A stretch of 10,972 bases of DNA, from assembly GCA_044375105.1 (NCBI GenBank), contig JBILNK010000150.1:1-10972 (forward strand), given 5' to 3'. This stretch comes from JBIKLM01 sp044375105. GTDB lineage: Bacteria; Planctomycetota; UBA1135; GCA-002686595. Position numbers and translations under genes: made by a program. Position 1 is the stretch's first letter. Every line of letters begins with the position of its first letter. A model generated the notes under the pieces. The model was not told the origin of the DNA, searched no databases, and saw nothing but the letters and a program-made list of their open reading frames with translations. Positions 1 through 7,512 of the stretch are shown piece after piece.

Positions 1-1208
1 GTCTGCGGGGCGGAAATGGGATCGGGGTACGGCGGGCTGGTGTTGGGGCGTTGGTTGTGCCAACCTGTTGTGGGTTCGGGGGGTAGGTCAGCTCGGCAGT
101 CGATCGCGGGGCCTCAGGGTTCCGTGCGCGTGGGTCTGCTCGCTTCGGCGGGCGGGTCTTCGGCGGCAGGCCTCGTCGCGGGGCGCCTCAGGCGTCGGCG
201 GTGGGCTGGTCGATGACCGGGGGGCGTCGGTGCTCGCCTTGCGCGGGTCGCCGGACGCCGAAACCTTCGCGGGGCGGGCGCGGCCGGCGCGCCTGGACCC
301 GGCGGCCCCCGGCGTCGAGGACGCCCTCCCGCTCCCTCCGGCGGTCTGCACTGGCTCCGCGGCCGTGCGGCGCCCGCCCAGCCCCATCCGGGGCCGGAAC
401 GGGGACCGGCCGGCTCCCGAGGAGCGGGCTGCCCTGTGGGCCCCACGGCCACCCCCGAGAGGCGGCTGCTTGCCTTAAGCGGCGCCTCGGATCGGGCGTG
501 GCGACAGCCGCCCGCCGCCCTCGGCGCTCGCGGTCACGCGGTTGCCAGGGTCACCCCCCGCAGGCTCCAGAGCTTCGTGCTCATGGGCCTCGCAGGGAGG
601 AGCCCGCCGCGCACCGGAGCTCATCGGGGCTCGCCGGATCCCCCGGGCCGAGACCCAGCGGCTCCCGCGACTCCGGCCAGCCACCGGAGCGCCCTGCCTC
701 TGCCTGCTCCCCCCACGGGGCCGCTCGCCGGACCCGTTGCTCTGCCGGTCGCCGAGGTCGCTGCCGCCAGCCCGGGCCTCGATCCCGAGGCCTCCGCCTC
801 GGATGGCTCCGGTTCCAGGGGCGCGCGTTGCGCAGCGCCCAGCCAGCCCCGTTTCGGCGGGGGCCTTCGGCCGGGCGGAGTGCCGCGTCCGCGCGGCCCC
901 TCCGAGCCCGTCCCGACGGACGAGCCGAGCCTGGAGCGAGGCGGGCCCTCGCTGGCCGTTCGCCTCTGCGTTCCGAGCGGGGCGCAGAGCCCCAGGCGAG
1001 CGCCTTCAAAGCCGGCGGCCAACCGATCGCAGCTCGACGGACGAGCCCCAGGCGCGGCCTCTCGCCGGCGCCGACCCCGCCCTTCCCTGCCGGTTCCCGC
1101 GCCCCCGCGGGACCCAGCGCAGGTCCTCGCCGCAGGCCCATCCGCTCGCCCTCCCGACTCAGTCCACCCGCCGGGTTCCCCCCGGCACCCATTCCCTAGA
1201 CACCCCCA
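1..1208. other. Gene-free GC-rich region and likely rho leader
   Basis: No frame here has a recognisable domain or a steady codon pattern. Long open frames exist on both strands, but they are low-complexity Ala/Arg/Pro/Gly text of the kind very high GC produces by chance. The top strand is G-rich (with T) up to about 290 and C-rich from about 300 to 1208. A 13-base direct repeat, cgacggacgagcc, occurs at 914-926 and 1035-1047. A 7-bp stem (785-791 with 796-802, loop ctcc) is the clearest small hairpin. The last few hundred bases are C-rich and G-poor, which would suit Rho loading on the rho leader; E. coli rho is autoregulated through its leader, but a similar role here is inference. A short gene could have been missed. 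Confidence 0.5.
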
Positions 1209-3566
1209 GTGACCGATCCGAAGCGCTCCTCTCCGAAGGGCCGAGCCTCCGCCGCCCGCGCTGGCTCGAAGGCCAAACCCGCGCCCAAGCCCAGCGCCAA
1301 GGCGACGCCGGCCCGCCGCGGTGCACGGGCCGCTTCCGAACCGGAAGAGCCAGAGCCCAAGAAACCCGCCCGCCGGACGGCCGCCGCCGACGAGGCGCCC
1401 AAGGTCCCGGTGCGTCGCCGCGCCGCCGCGCGCTCCAGCGATGAGGAGCCGGAAGCGCTCGCCAAGCCCCGGCGTGCCACCGGCAAGGCCAAGCCGGCGC
1501 CCGAGCCCGAAGCCGAGCCGGAGGCGCCTGCCGCCCGCCCGCGCCGCGCAAAGAGCGAGCGCCCGGCGCCGGAGGAGCCGGAGCTCGCCGGGGCCGCCGT
1601 TGCGCCCAGCGCCGACTCCGCTGCCGAGCCCGCGGCGCGCCGCCGCTCGCGTACGGCGGCACCGACCGAGGCGCAGGCACCCGAGCCGGTCCAACCGGTT
1701 TCCGCAGGCGCGCGCCCTGAACCTGTCCCCGCGGAACCGGGCCCGCGCGCGGCCAGCGCTCGGGCTGCCGAGCCGTCCGGCGCGAGCCCTGAGCCCGCGC
1801 CCTCCTCGGGCTGGCGCGCTGCACGGGCCGCGCGACCGACCGAGCCGCGCCCCTCGTCCGCTTCGGCGACCCCGCTCGCCCGCCGCGCCGCCGACAACGG
1901 AACCGACAGCCCGGTGCAGGTCGACCTGCCCTTCGACTCGGACGACGAGGATTTCGGCCGGGAAGCCGCGCGCACCGCGGGGCCCGGCCCGGCGGCCCGC
2001 GAGCGCGGCCCCGCGCCCTATCCCTCCGACGATCGCCGGCCCGCGGGCCCGCCCGCCACGGACGCCGCGGACGCCGAGCGGCCCCAGGCCGGCGGCTGGC
2101 GTGCGAACCGCGGCGAAGATCGCCCCAAGCGGCGCTGGCGCGAACAATTCGCGCCGCAGCCGCCGGCTGCTCCGAGCGCGCCCGCTCGCCCGCCGACGCC
2201 GCCCCCCGAGCCCGCCGCGCCGCGGCCCGCCTGGCGCCAGGGCGAAAGCGAGCCGCCCGCGCCGGAGGCCGCCGCCGCGCCCGAGCCCAGCGCTCCCCAG
2301 GCCGAACTGGACCGCCGCGCCAAGGCGCGCTTGGCGGCCGCTTCCCTGGGTGCCGGTCGCCCGGTCAAGGGCGCCTGGAAGCCCAAGCACGCGGCCGCGC
2401 AGACGCGGCCCGCCGAAGCGGTCCCGCCGGGCGCCAAGCCGCGCGGCGCCCAGGAGTGCGAAGGCCTGCTGGTGATCGATCAGGGGGGCCACGGCAAGCT
2501 GCGCTCGCGGCACAACCAATTCCTGCCCAGCCCCCAGGACGACGTGCACGTCACGCCCAAGCTGATCCAGCGCTGCCACCTGCGCCAGGGCGCGATCGTG
2601 CGCGGCCGGCCGGTCAAGGGCATGGGCAAGCACAAGTGGGACCTGGCCGAGGTCCTCGACGTGGACGGGCTGTCGGTGGAGGAAGCCAACAAGCTGCCCG
2701 ACTTCCGGCGTCTGACCAGCATCGACCCGGACTTCCACTACGCCCTCGGCGACCAGACCGGCGACGTGTCCCTCAGGGTCGTCGACCTGATCTGCCCGAT
2801 CGGCCGTGGCAGCCGTGGCTTGATCGTGGCCCCACCGCGCACCGGCAAGACGATCTTGATGCAGAAGATCGCCAAGGGCATCGAACAGCACTATCCCGAG
2901 GTCGCGCTGATGGTGCTGCTCGTCGACGAGCGCCCCGAGGAAGCCACCGAGTGGAAGCGCAGCACCAAGGGCGATGTTTTCGTCAGCACCAACGACGAGC
3001 TGCCGCGCGTGCACGTCGAGCTGGCCGAGTCGGTCTGGGCGCGCTGCACGCGCCTGGTCGAATTGGGCAAGGACGTGGTCCTGTTGCTCGACTCGATCAC
3101 GCGCCTGGCGCGGGCCTACAACCACGTGGCGGGCAACTCGGGCAAGACCATGTCGGGCGGCCTCGACAGCCGCGCCATGGAGCGCCCCAAGCAGTTCTTC
3201 GGATCCGCGCGCAACACCGAGGCCGCCGGCAGCCTGACGATCCTGGGCACGACCCTGATCGAGACCGGCAGCCTGATGGACAAGCTGATCTTCGAGGAGT
3301 TCAAGGGCACCGGCAACATGGAGCTGGTGCTCTCGCGCAAGCTCTCCGACCGGCGCATCTTCCCGGCCATCGACGTCGAGCGCTCCGGCACCCGCAAGGA
3401 AGAAAAGCTGATGAGCGCCCAGCGCCTCAAACGCGTCACCACCCTGCGCCGCGTCCTGGCCCGCATGCACTTCGCCGAAGCCATGGAGCTCCTGATCACG
3501 CGCCTCGAAGACGTCGAAAAAAACGACGACTTCCTCAAGCGCTTCGACGTCGACCCCGAGGCCTGA
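1209..3566 (+). CDS. rho: Transcription termination factor Rho with long disordered N-terminal extension
   Basis: Rho is a hexameric RNA-dependent ATPase that loads on nascent C-rich RNA and dislodges RNA polymerase. Residues 1 to about 415 are low-complexity Ala/Pro/Arg/Glu/Lys sequence with one acidic patch (FDSDDED, 242-248), and no helical Rho_N domain is visible. The OB-fold RNA-binding domain begins near 418 (EGLLVID). The motor follows, with Walker A APPRTGKT (541-548), ERPEEATEW, Walker B DVVLLLDSITRLARAYN (622-638), the SGKTMSGG Q-loop region, and EEFKGTGNME before SGTRKEE. The C-terminus, NDDFLKRF, is typical. At 785 aa it is far longer than the roughly 420 aa of E. coli Rho. The start is GTG; an in-frame TAG at 1197-1199 rules out a longer start, and no Shine-Dalgarno sequence is seen. 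GC-rich third positions through the extension argue that it is translated. In the OB fold, H428, K430 and H447 stand where E. coli has F62, F64 and Y80. Confidence 0.97.
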   Translation: MTDPKRSSPKGRASAARAGSKAKPAPKPSAKATPARRGARAASEPEEPEPKKPARRTAAADEAPKVPVRRRAAARSSDEEPEALAKPRRATGKAKPAPEPEAEPEAPAARPRRAKSERPAPEEPELAGAAVAPSADSAAEPAARRRSRTAAPTEAQAPEPVQPVSAGARPEPVPAEPGPRAASARAAEPSGASPEPAPSSGWRAARAARPTEPRPSSASATPLARRAADNGTDSPVQVDLPFDSDDEDFGREAARTAGPGPAARERGPAPYPSDDRRPAGPPATDAADAERPQAGGWRANRGEDRPKRRWREQFAPQPPAAPSAPARPPTPPPEPAAPRPAWRQGESEPPAPEAAAAPEPSAPQAELDRRAKARLAAASLGAGRPVKGAWKPKHAAAQTRPAEAVPPGAKPRGAQECEGLLVIDQGGHGKLRSRHNQFLPSPQDDVHVTPKLIQRCHLRQGAIVRGRPVKGMGKHKWDLAEVLDVDGLSVEEANKLPDFRRLTSIDPDFHYALGDQTGDVSLRVVDLICPIGRGSRGLIVAPPRTGKTILMQKIAKGIEQHYPEVALMVLLVDERPEEATEWKRSTKGDVFVSTNDELPRVHVELAESVWARCTRLVELGKDVVLLLDSITRLARAYNHVAGNSGKTMSGGLDSRAMERPKQFFGSARNTEAAGSLTILGTTLIETGSLMDKLIFEEFKGTGNMELVLSRKLSDRRIFPAIDVERSGTRKEEKLMSAQRLKRVTTLRRVLARMHFAEAMELLITRLEDVEKNDDFLKRFDVDPEA

Positions 3567-3604
3567 AACCCCCGCCCGAGGCCCCCGCACCCCGCTCACC
3601 CCGC

Positions 3605-3665
3605 ACCCGCCTGCCACCCGGGGACCCGCCTGCCACCCGGGGACCCGCCTGCCACCCGGGACCCG
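3605..3665. repeat. 19-bp tandem repeat, about 3.2 copies
   Basis: The unit acccgcctgccacccgggg runs head to tail at 3605-3623, 3624-3642 and 3643-3660. The third copy is one G short, and a partial copy (acccg) follows. The first two copies are identical. It starts 38 bases after the rho stop, inside a C-rich trailer, and each unit contains the small palindrome cccggg. Confidence 0.9.
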
Positions 3666-3711
3666 ACCAGCCCACGCCTCCCCAACCGTCCCGTCGGATC
3701 GAGACCGCCGA

Positions 3712-3745
3712 GCAGCGGGGCGGCGCCTCGGCGCCGCCCCGCTGC
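3712..3745 (+). terminator. Perfect 16-bp GC hairpin downstream of rho
   Basis: The left arm gcagcggggcggcgcc (3712-3727) is the exact reverse complement of 3730-3745, with only tc between them, so the real loop will open by a pair or two. It lies about 145 bases after the rho stop codon. No T-tract follows (the next bases are gggccccgcc), so it is not a classical intrinsic terminator. It may instead define the 3' end left after Rho-dependent termination and exonuclease trimming, or act on either strand. Confidence 0.5.
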
Positions 3746-4476
3746 GGGCCCCGCCCCGCACCAGTTGACTCACAGCAGCCTGAGCCGCCCCGGCCGACCC
3801 AAGCAGCGCCCCGCGCCCCAGCTCGACTGGCCAACAAACCAGCCCCGAGCCTCCGCCCCCGCACCCCACATCCCGTGGGGCTTCACCCCCGCAACCACCT
3901 CTCGGCAGGCTCCGCGTGGACCCACCCGTCCGGTAGGGCCAGCAGCCCAAGGAACCCTGAGTCGGCAACGACACTGACACCGGGGGGGACCGAAGCCCTC
4001 GAGCTGCGGGGTGCTGGGCCAAGCTGACCGGCCTGGGGCTCTCACCGGCCGTCGAGGCGCCGATCCGCGATCGCTGGGAAGGTCAGTTTCAGGACCTGCT
4101 CCGGAGGGGCAGTAGCAGGGGGAGGCCCCGTGACGGCAGCCCCCAAAGGGAGGTTGGCAAGTTTTACACAGTTCTTACGCAAACGTGCCCAATAGCAAGG
4201 TTTCTTATGCTACGATATCTATGTAATCGCTCTTTTCCACGCGCCTGCTGCACTTGGGTGAGCCCCAGCGCGAACCGCTCTAGACCGAATGACCTTGCCC
4301 TATGGCCCGGAGGGGCATTCATTCTCAGGACCTCTTCCAGAGTTCCTGGTCACACCCGGCGCTTCAGCCGCCCCGCTTAGCGGCGGGCGATCTCGCTCGC
4401 ACTCCGGACGTGTGGACTACTCAAGAAGCACCGAGGGCCCTCTCAAGACCCTCTCAACCTCTCACAAAGAACGGAA

Positions 4477-4890
4477 ATGTCCCTGAAGACCCTCACAGCA
4501 TTCGCCTTCGTCGCCCTCTCCCTTTCAGGAGGTATGCAAGCCGAGACTCAGCCGGTTCTTGCCTGTGGCGGTGCCGACTTTCTTAGGGTCAGCACCGGTA
4601 TGACTGCTTTCGGATATGGCGATGATGCCGGAGATGCTCAAGACGCCGCCTTGGCTGCACTGAAAGTCCTGCTAATAGCGGATTGGGGCGGACAACCCCA
4701 GTGCGTTCCGGTTTGTCCACCTGAAAAACCAAAGCCCTGTAGCCCCGAAATCCAGGTTACATTTCAGGCGGGCACTCAGGTTACCACGCCCGGTGTAAAG
4801 ATCTCTAGCAATCCGGATGTGTGGCAGTCCACGGCATCAGTTGCGGCCCATTCGGAGGTGGCATTGGGCTGTCGCCAATGCCGAGATTAG
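4477..4890 (+). CDS. Small exported cysteine-containing protein of unknown function
   Basis: I do not recognise the family of this 137-residue protein. The N-terminus reads as a Sec signal peptide: a lysine at position 4, a hydrophobic stretch at about 6-19, and a possible signal peptidase cleavage after MQA (residue 22). A weaker alternative is lipidation at C30 (VLAC). The mature part would hold six cysteines (30, 76, 80, 88, 132, 135), including CVPVC and a C-terminal CRQC, so disulphides outside the cytoplasm or metal binding are possible. A short Ala-rich helix (about 51-68) is followed by a Pro-rich segment. No Shine-Dalgarno sequence precedes the ATG. Two overlapping frames start upstream, but only this one has a signal peptide. 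Codon use is less GC-biased than in rho, and 162 bases separate it from the next gene on the same strand. Confidence 0.55.
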   Translation: MSLKTLTAFAFVALSLSGGMQAETQPVLACGGADFLRVSTGMTAFGYGDDAGDAQDAALAALKVLLIADWGGQPQCVPVCPPEKPKPCSPEIQVTFQAGTQVTTPGVKISSNPDVWQSTASVAAHSEVALGCRQCRD

Positions 4891-5052
4891 AGGCTAACGA
4901 AGAACCACCCTATAAAGCGGAACTTAGCGGCGCCTCCGGGCATGGCGCTCGGAGCTCATGAAGTGGGCGGCTGCGGGTTGGCTTCTAATGCCAGCAGGAT
5001 AGGTGTCTTAGTACGTGTCTAGCCACTGATCACGCTGTCAGAATAACCGAAT

Positions 5053-6804
5053 ATGAGAGTTCTTCGATTCCTGGCCGGCTTCATGATTGCGGTCAGTTTT
5101 ATAGTTCTTGTTGTCGCAATTGTCAACAAAAGCGAGAACGATTCGCTCTTGAGAAGGCCCGGACGTGCATCGCAACCCGATACATTCATTTTCGGCGAGG
5201 GTGGAGCTGCGAAGGGGGGGTCTTATCAGGATCATCGAAGCGAACCGACTTCACGTGTTACTCAGATATTGGGGACAGCGATCGTGGGTGCTTCAACAGG
5301 TGGTGGCCTGATTGGAACAAAGAAACGGATTTACTTTCGAGATGCTTCATCTCCCGCACTTTCTAGTTTTCACTGCGCCACGGTGCTTGATGATGGCTCG
5401 TGGTCAGTGCAACTTAATGGAATTGAAGGCTATACAGCAATCAGGGTTGGAGGCTGCGCTATTGGCGACCAGTTCTATGTTCCAGAAGAGTCGCTTGTCA
5501 CTATTGATCGCGATGGTAAATTTCCAATACGCCTTCGCCCAATCCCTGGTATCGCAATTCTGCCGTATAGCCGTTTGCTTCCCTCTGGTATTGAAGGGTG
5601 CCGCTTGTGCCTGGTCGACAATGAAATTGAAGGGCCTAGTACTAACTCACCCCGCTCGGGAGAAGGTTTTTCACAAATTATCGGCGAGGGATATTTGGAG
5701 GCAAGGCACGCTCGTCGCAAGGTTGTTGTTATTGCTGACGGTTATTGTCCTTTGGAGCTGGAGCTCGCCAATTCCAGCTCTTGCATCATTGAGCCATTCT
5801 TGGTCCCTGCATCGCACCTCTATGTCGCCCTGGTGGATCCGCTAGGCTCTGCAACAGGGAGCAGATTCGCTGTTTCAATACGCTCTCGTGCTAGGGGGGC
5901 AGTGCAGACTACTCTTGGATTGGCAGTTGGGCAGATCGCGGAATTTAATTCTATCGAGCCAGGTAAGTACGTAGTGTCAGTCTTCGAACAAGACGGCGAA
6001 ATAGCAGGAAATTCCTGCGTGATCGATCTAGGGACTATTCTCGTGGAGCCTGGAGAGCCTATGTTTGTCGAGGCAAATTTTTCCAGTCCAACTAGGGGGC
6101 GAGCGCTCCTGGCTGGCAGGGTGATCCTCCCCTACCCTGGTCTGGATATACAACGAATTGGTTTTGTGCGTTCTAGAGGCCCGATCTATGCCAAGCCTGT
6201 TGACGCCTGGTTCTTTTCTTACATCCAGCCCAAGCTTAATGCTGAAGGAACGCTCGCAACCTGGGGCCCCATTTCGGTGCCTGCAGGCGAGCTCGATCTG
6301 CGTCTTCCTGGGGGTAGTTCTGGCTTCCTTACGCTCAGTCCCGGTGAGTCTCGGGAGATCGTTGAAGAGTTGGGGCAACCGCAATCTGTTCGAGTGGTTT
6401 GCACCTTAAATGGCGTGGGAGCGGAATTGATACCGGAGAAGGTCTTCTATTCCCGTGCTGGGCTTGGAAGCTTTGAGGGCGGCGGTTTTGCCGGATTCTA
6501 TGAGTTATCGGTCGATCAAAATGGATGCGTGATCATTCCAGCAGGTGATGTATGGCTGAGCGCTATTGTAGATGGTAGAAGTTCAGAATGGAAGCGAGTC
6601 TCTGTTGAATCGAACTGCGATCAAGTTGCTCTTCCTCTGATGGAGATTGTTCAGATCCATGTCTTGCTTTCTGGGTTGCCCAATGTCGGATCTGAGTCGC
6701 TTGGGGCAGGCGAAAATTATCCACAAATAGGGTCTGGATCGTTTGGTGAAATGTGGGTTTTGGCCAGTGTGCCTCATGAAGTCATTGAGGAGGTGGACGT
6801 TTAG
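5053..6804 (+). CDS. Membrane-anchored, beta-rich surface protein of unknown function, C-terminus probably frameshifted
   Basis: This is 583 residues as read. Residues 4-25 (LRFLAGFMIAVSFIVLVVAI) form one transmembrane or uncleaved signal-anchor helix after a short positive start, so the remainder should lie outside the cytoplasm. The body has repeated patterns like carboxypeptidase-regulatory (CarboxypepD_reg-like) beta-sandwich domains: PGKYVVSVFEQDGE, VEPGEPMFVEANF, VPAGELDLRLPGG and IPAGDVWLSAIVDG. No catalytic motif is visible. Such proteins are common in Planctomycetota, but their role is unknown. AT-ending codons (att, gtt, tct) are frequent, unlike rho, which supports transfer. The frame ends at a TAG (6802-6804), while good protein-like sequence continues in the +1 frame to 6943. 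Removing one T from 6800-6802 joins the two and adds 46 residues. Confidence 0.75.
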   Translation: MRVLRFLAGFMIAVSFIVLVVAIVNKSENDSLLRRPGRASQPDTFIFGEGGAAKGGSYQDHRSEPTSRVTQILGTAIVGASTGGGLIGTKKRIYFRDASSPALSSFHCATVLDDGSWSVQLNGIEGYTAIRVGGCAIGDQFYVPEESLVTIDRDGKFPIRLRPIPGIAILPYSRLLPSGIEGCRLCLVDNEIEGPSTNSPRSGEGFSQIIGEGYLEARHARRKVVVIADGYCPLELELANSSSCIIEPFLVPASHLYVALVDPLGSATGSRFAVSIRSRARGAVQTTLGLAVGQIAEFNSIEPGKYVVSVFEQDGEIAGNSCVIDLGTILVEPGEPMFVEANFSSPTRGRALLAGRVILPYPGLDIQRIGFVRSRGPIYAKPVDAWFFSYIQPKLNAEGTLATWGPISVPAGELDLRLPGGSSGFLTLSPGESREIVEELGQPQSVRVVCTLNGVGAELIPEKVFYSRAGLGSFEGGGFAGFYELSVDQNGCVIIPAGDVWLSAIVDGRSSEWKRVSVESNCDQVALPLMEIVQIHVLLSGLPNVGSESLGAGENYPQIGSGSFGEMWVLASVPHEVIEEVDV

Positions 6805-6943
6805 GCTTGTTTACGAAGTGCCTGTAATGGAGAGATATGTCTTGATGCCGAAGGCGATTGATGGCGTGCTACCGATGCCCAATCGACTCTTCTCTGCCGA
6901 CCGCTCTCCGCATATAGAGCGACTAGATTACATTGCCGAATGA
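6803..6943 (+). pseudogene. Displaced C-terminal tail of the preceding gene (+1 frame)
   Basis: Read in the frame that starts with agg at 6803, this gives about 46 residues (RLVYEVPVMERYVLMPKAID and onward), ending DYIAE and a TGA. It has no start codon at a sensible distance from a ribosome binding site. It fits as the natural end of the anchored protein if one base of the T-run 6800-6802 is surplus. It could be a sequencing error, a true frameshift mutation, or a recoded +1 frameshift. The alternative is chance open sequence. Confidence 0.45.
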
Positions 6944-7149
6944 GATCCTGCATCTACTTCCCTCCCGGCTTGCCCGAGAATCTCACCAGGAATAGCTAGC
7001 AAATCTCCCTTTCGACCATAGGGGCTCGAACCTGACACACATCCGCTAAAGTCGTGAGGAACGGCTCGAGGATGGAGTTCAATTCATATGCGTCCGGTCA
7101 AACCAGTCGCTGAACCGGGTCTGAGTGTTGCAGCCTTGGGTGCAGGAGC

Positions 7150-7305
7150 CCCCGGTCTCCCCCGGCCCGCCGCGCTGCGCCTTGCCTGTCTTGCGGCAGG
7201 CTCCGCGCGGCTCCCCCCCACTGGGTAAGGGAGACCCTTCCCCAGACCCCTTCCCCGCAACTGCAGACCCCACAACCCAGGTGTCCGGAATTCCCAGCAG
7301 GGTCA
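7150..7305 (+). mobile_element. Orphan right end of an IS3-family element (copy 1 of direct repeat)
   Basis: This stretch matches 8411-8569 in the same orientation. From 7167 to 7252 the match is about 90% by eye with short gaps, and 7253-7305 is identical base for base to 8517-8569. It ends gtgtccggaattcccag followed by cagggtca (the terminal 25 bases start at 7281), which reads as an IS3-type right terminal repeat with the usual CA end. Here it abuts the interior of orfA rather than an IS end. The match upstream of 7167 is weak. It also keeps a small hairpin (7184-7190 with 7195-7201, loop ttgc). Confidence 0.75.
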
Positions 7306-7512
7306 CTGGACCTGACCGAGACCGCGCTGCGGGAATGGGTCAGGCAAGCGACCGAAGGAGGGGCGCCCGCTACGGCGCCAGCCCTGAACGCAGCCGAGCG
7401 CAAGGAGCTCGAGCAGCTCCGCCGGGACAAGCAGCGCCTCGAGACCGAGCGCGACTTCCTAAAAAAAGCCGCAGCCTTCTTTGCCAGAGACGAGAATCGC
7501 TCTTCGGGCTGA
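7306..7512 (+). pseudogene. IS3-family OrfA, C-terminal half only
   Basis: Translation from ctg at 7306 gives LDLTETALREWVRQA, the last part of the helix-turn-helix seen in IS3 OrfA, then a leucine-zipper-like coiled coil (AERKELEQLRRDKQRLETER) and DFLKKAAAFFARDE, with a stop at 7510-7512. The N-terminus, including the first helix of the DNA-binding motif, is absent, and no start codon in this frame precedes it in a useful position. The A7 run at 7461-7467 (A AAA AAA in this frame) is the usual -1 slip site for making OrfAB. Without a start, this half is unlikely to be made, so I call it a remnant. Confidence 0.85.

Larger units (their letters stand above)
3567..4476. other. Gene-free region after rho, C-rich then falling GC
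   Basis: No coding frame is convincing here. Positions 3567 to about 3970 are strongly C-rich and G-poor on the rho-sense strand, a composition that suits Rho-dependent termination. The stretch carries a 19-bp tandem repeat, a 16-bp perfect hairpin, and a smaller 6-bp hairpin (3864-3869 with 3875-3880). From about 4140 the sequence becomes clearly richer in A and T (for example 4160-4235), which I take as the left edge of an acquired segment. Just before the next gene, the octamer cctctcaa occurs in full twice (ends at 4446 and 4457) and once as cctctca (4458-4464). I could not find a promoter with two well-spaced boxes. Confidence 0.5.

Noticed and set aside
201..1212. Overlapping plus-strand frames of 258-332 residues upstream of rho
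   Set aside because: They are low-complexity text with mixed codon use and no motif; several frames are open at once, as expected at this GC.
3605..3665. CRISPR array
   Set aside because: The units are contiguous 19-mers without spacers; this is a simple tandem repeat.
621..4022. 1133-residue open frame on the minus strand across rho
   Set aside because: It mirrors rho's codon bias, has no domain I recognise, and runs into non-coding DNA on both sides. Rho on the plus strand has clear motifs.
4154..4216. Possible sigma-70 promoter (ttggca at 4154, tacgat at 4211)
   Set aside because: The boxes are about 50 bases apart and no pair with 15-19 base spacing was found.
4289..4586. Two short plus-strand frames overlapping the start of the small exported protein
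   Set aside because: Neither has a signal peptide or ribosome binding site; the frame from 4477 has a convincing signal sequence.
7010..7040. tRNA-like T-loop on the minus strand (ggttcgagcccc)
   Set aside because: The stem pairs poorly, and I found no matching acceptor or anticodon arm.
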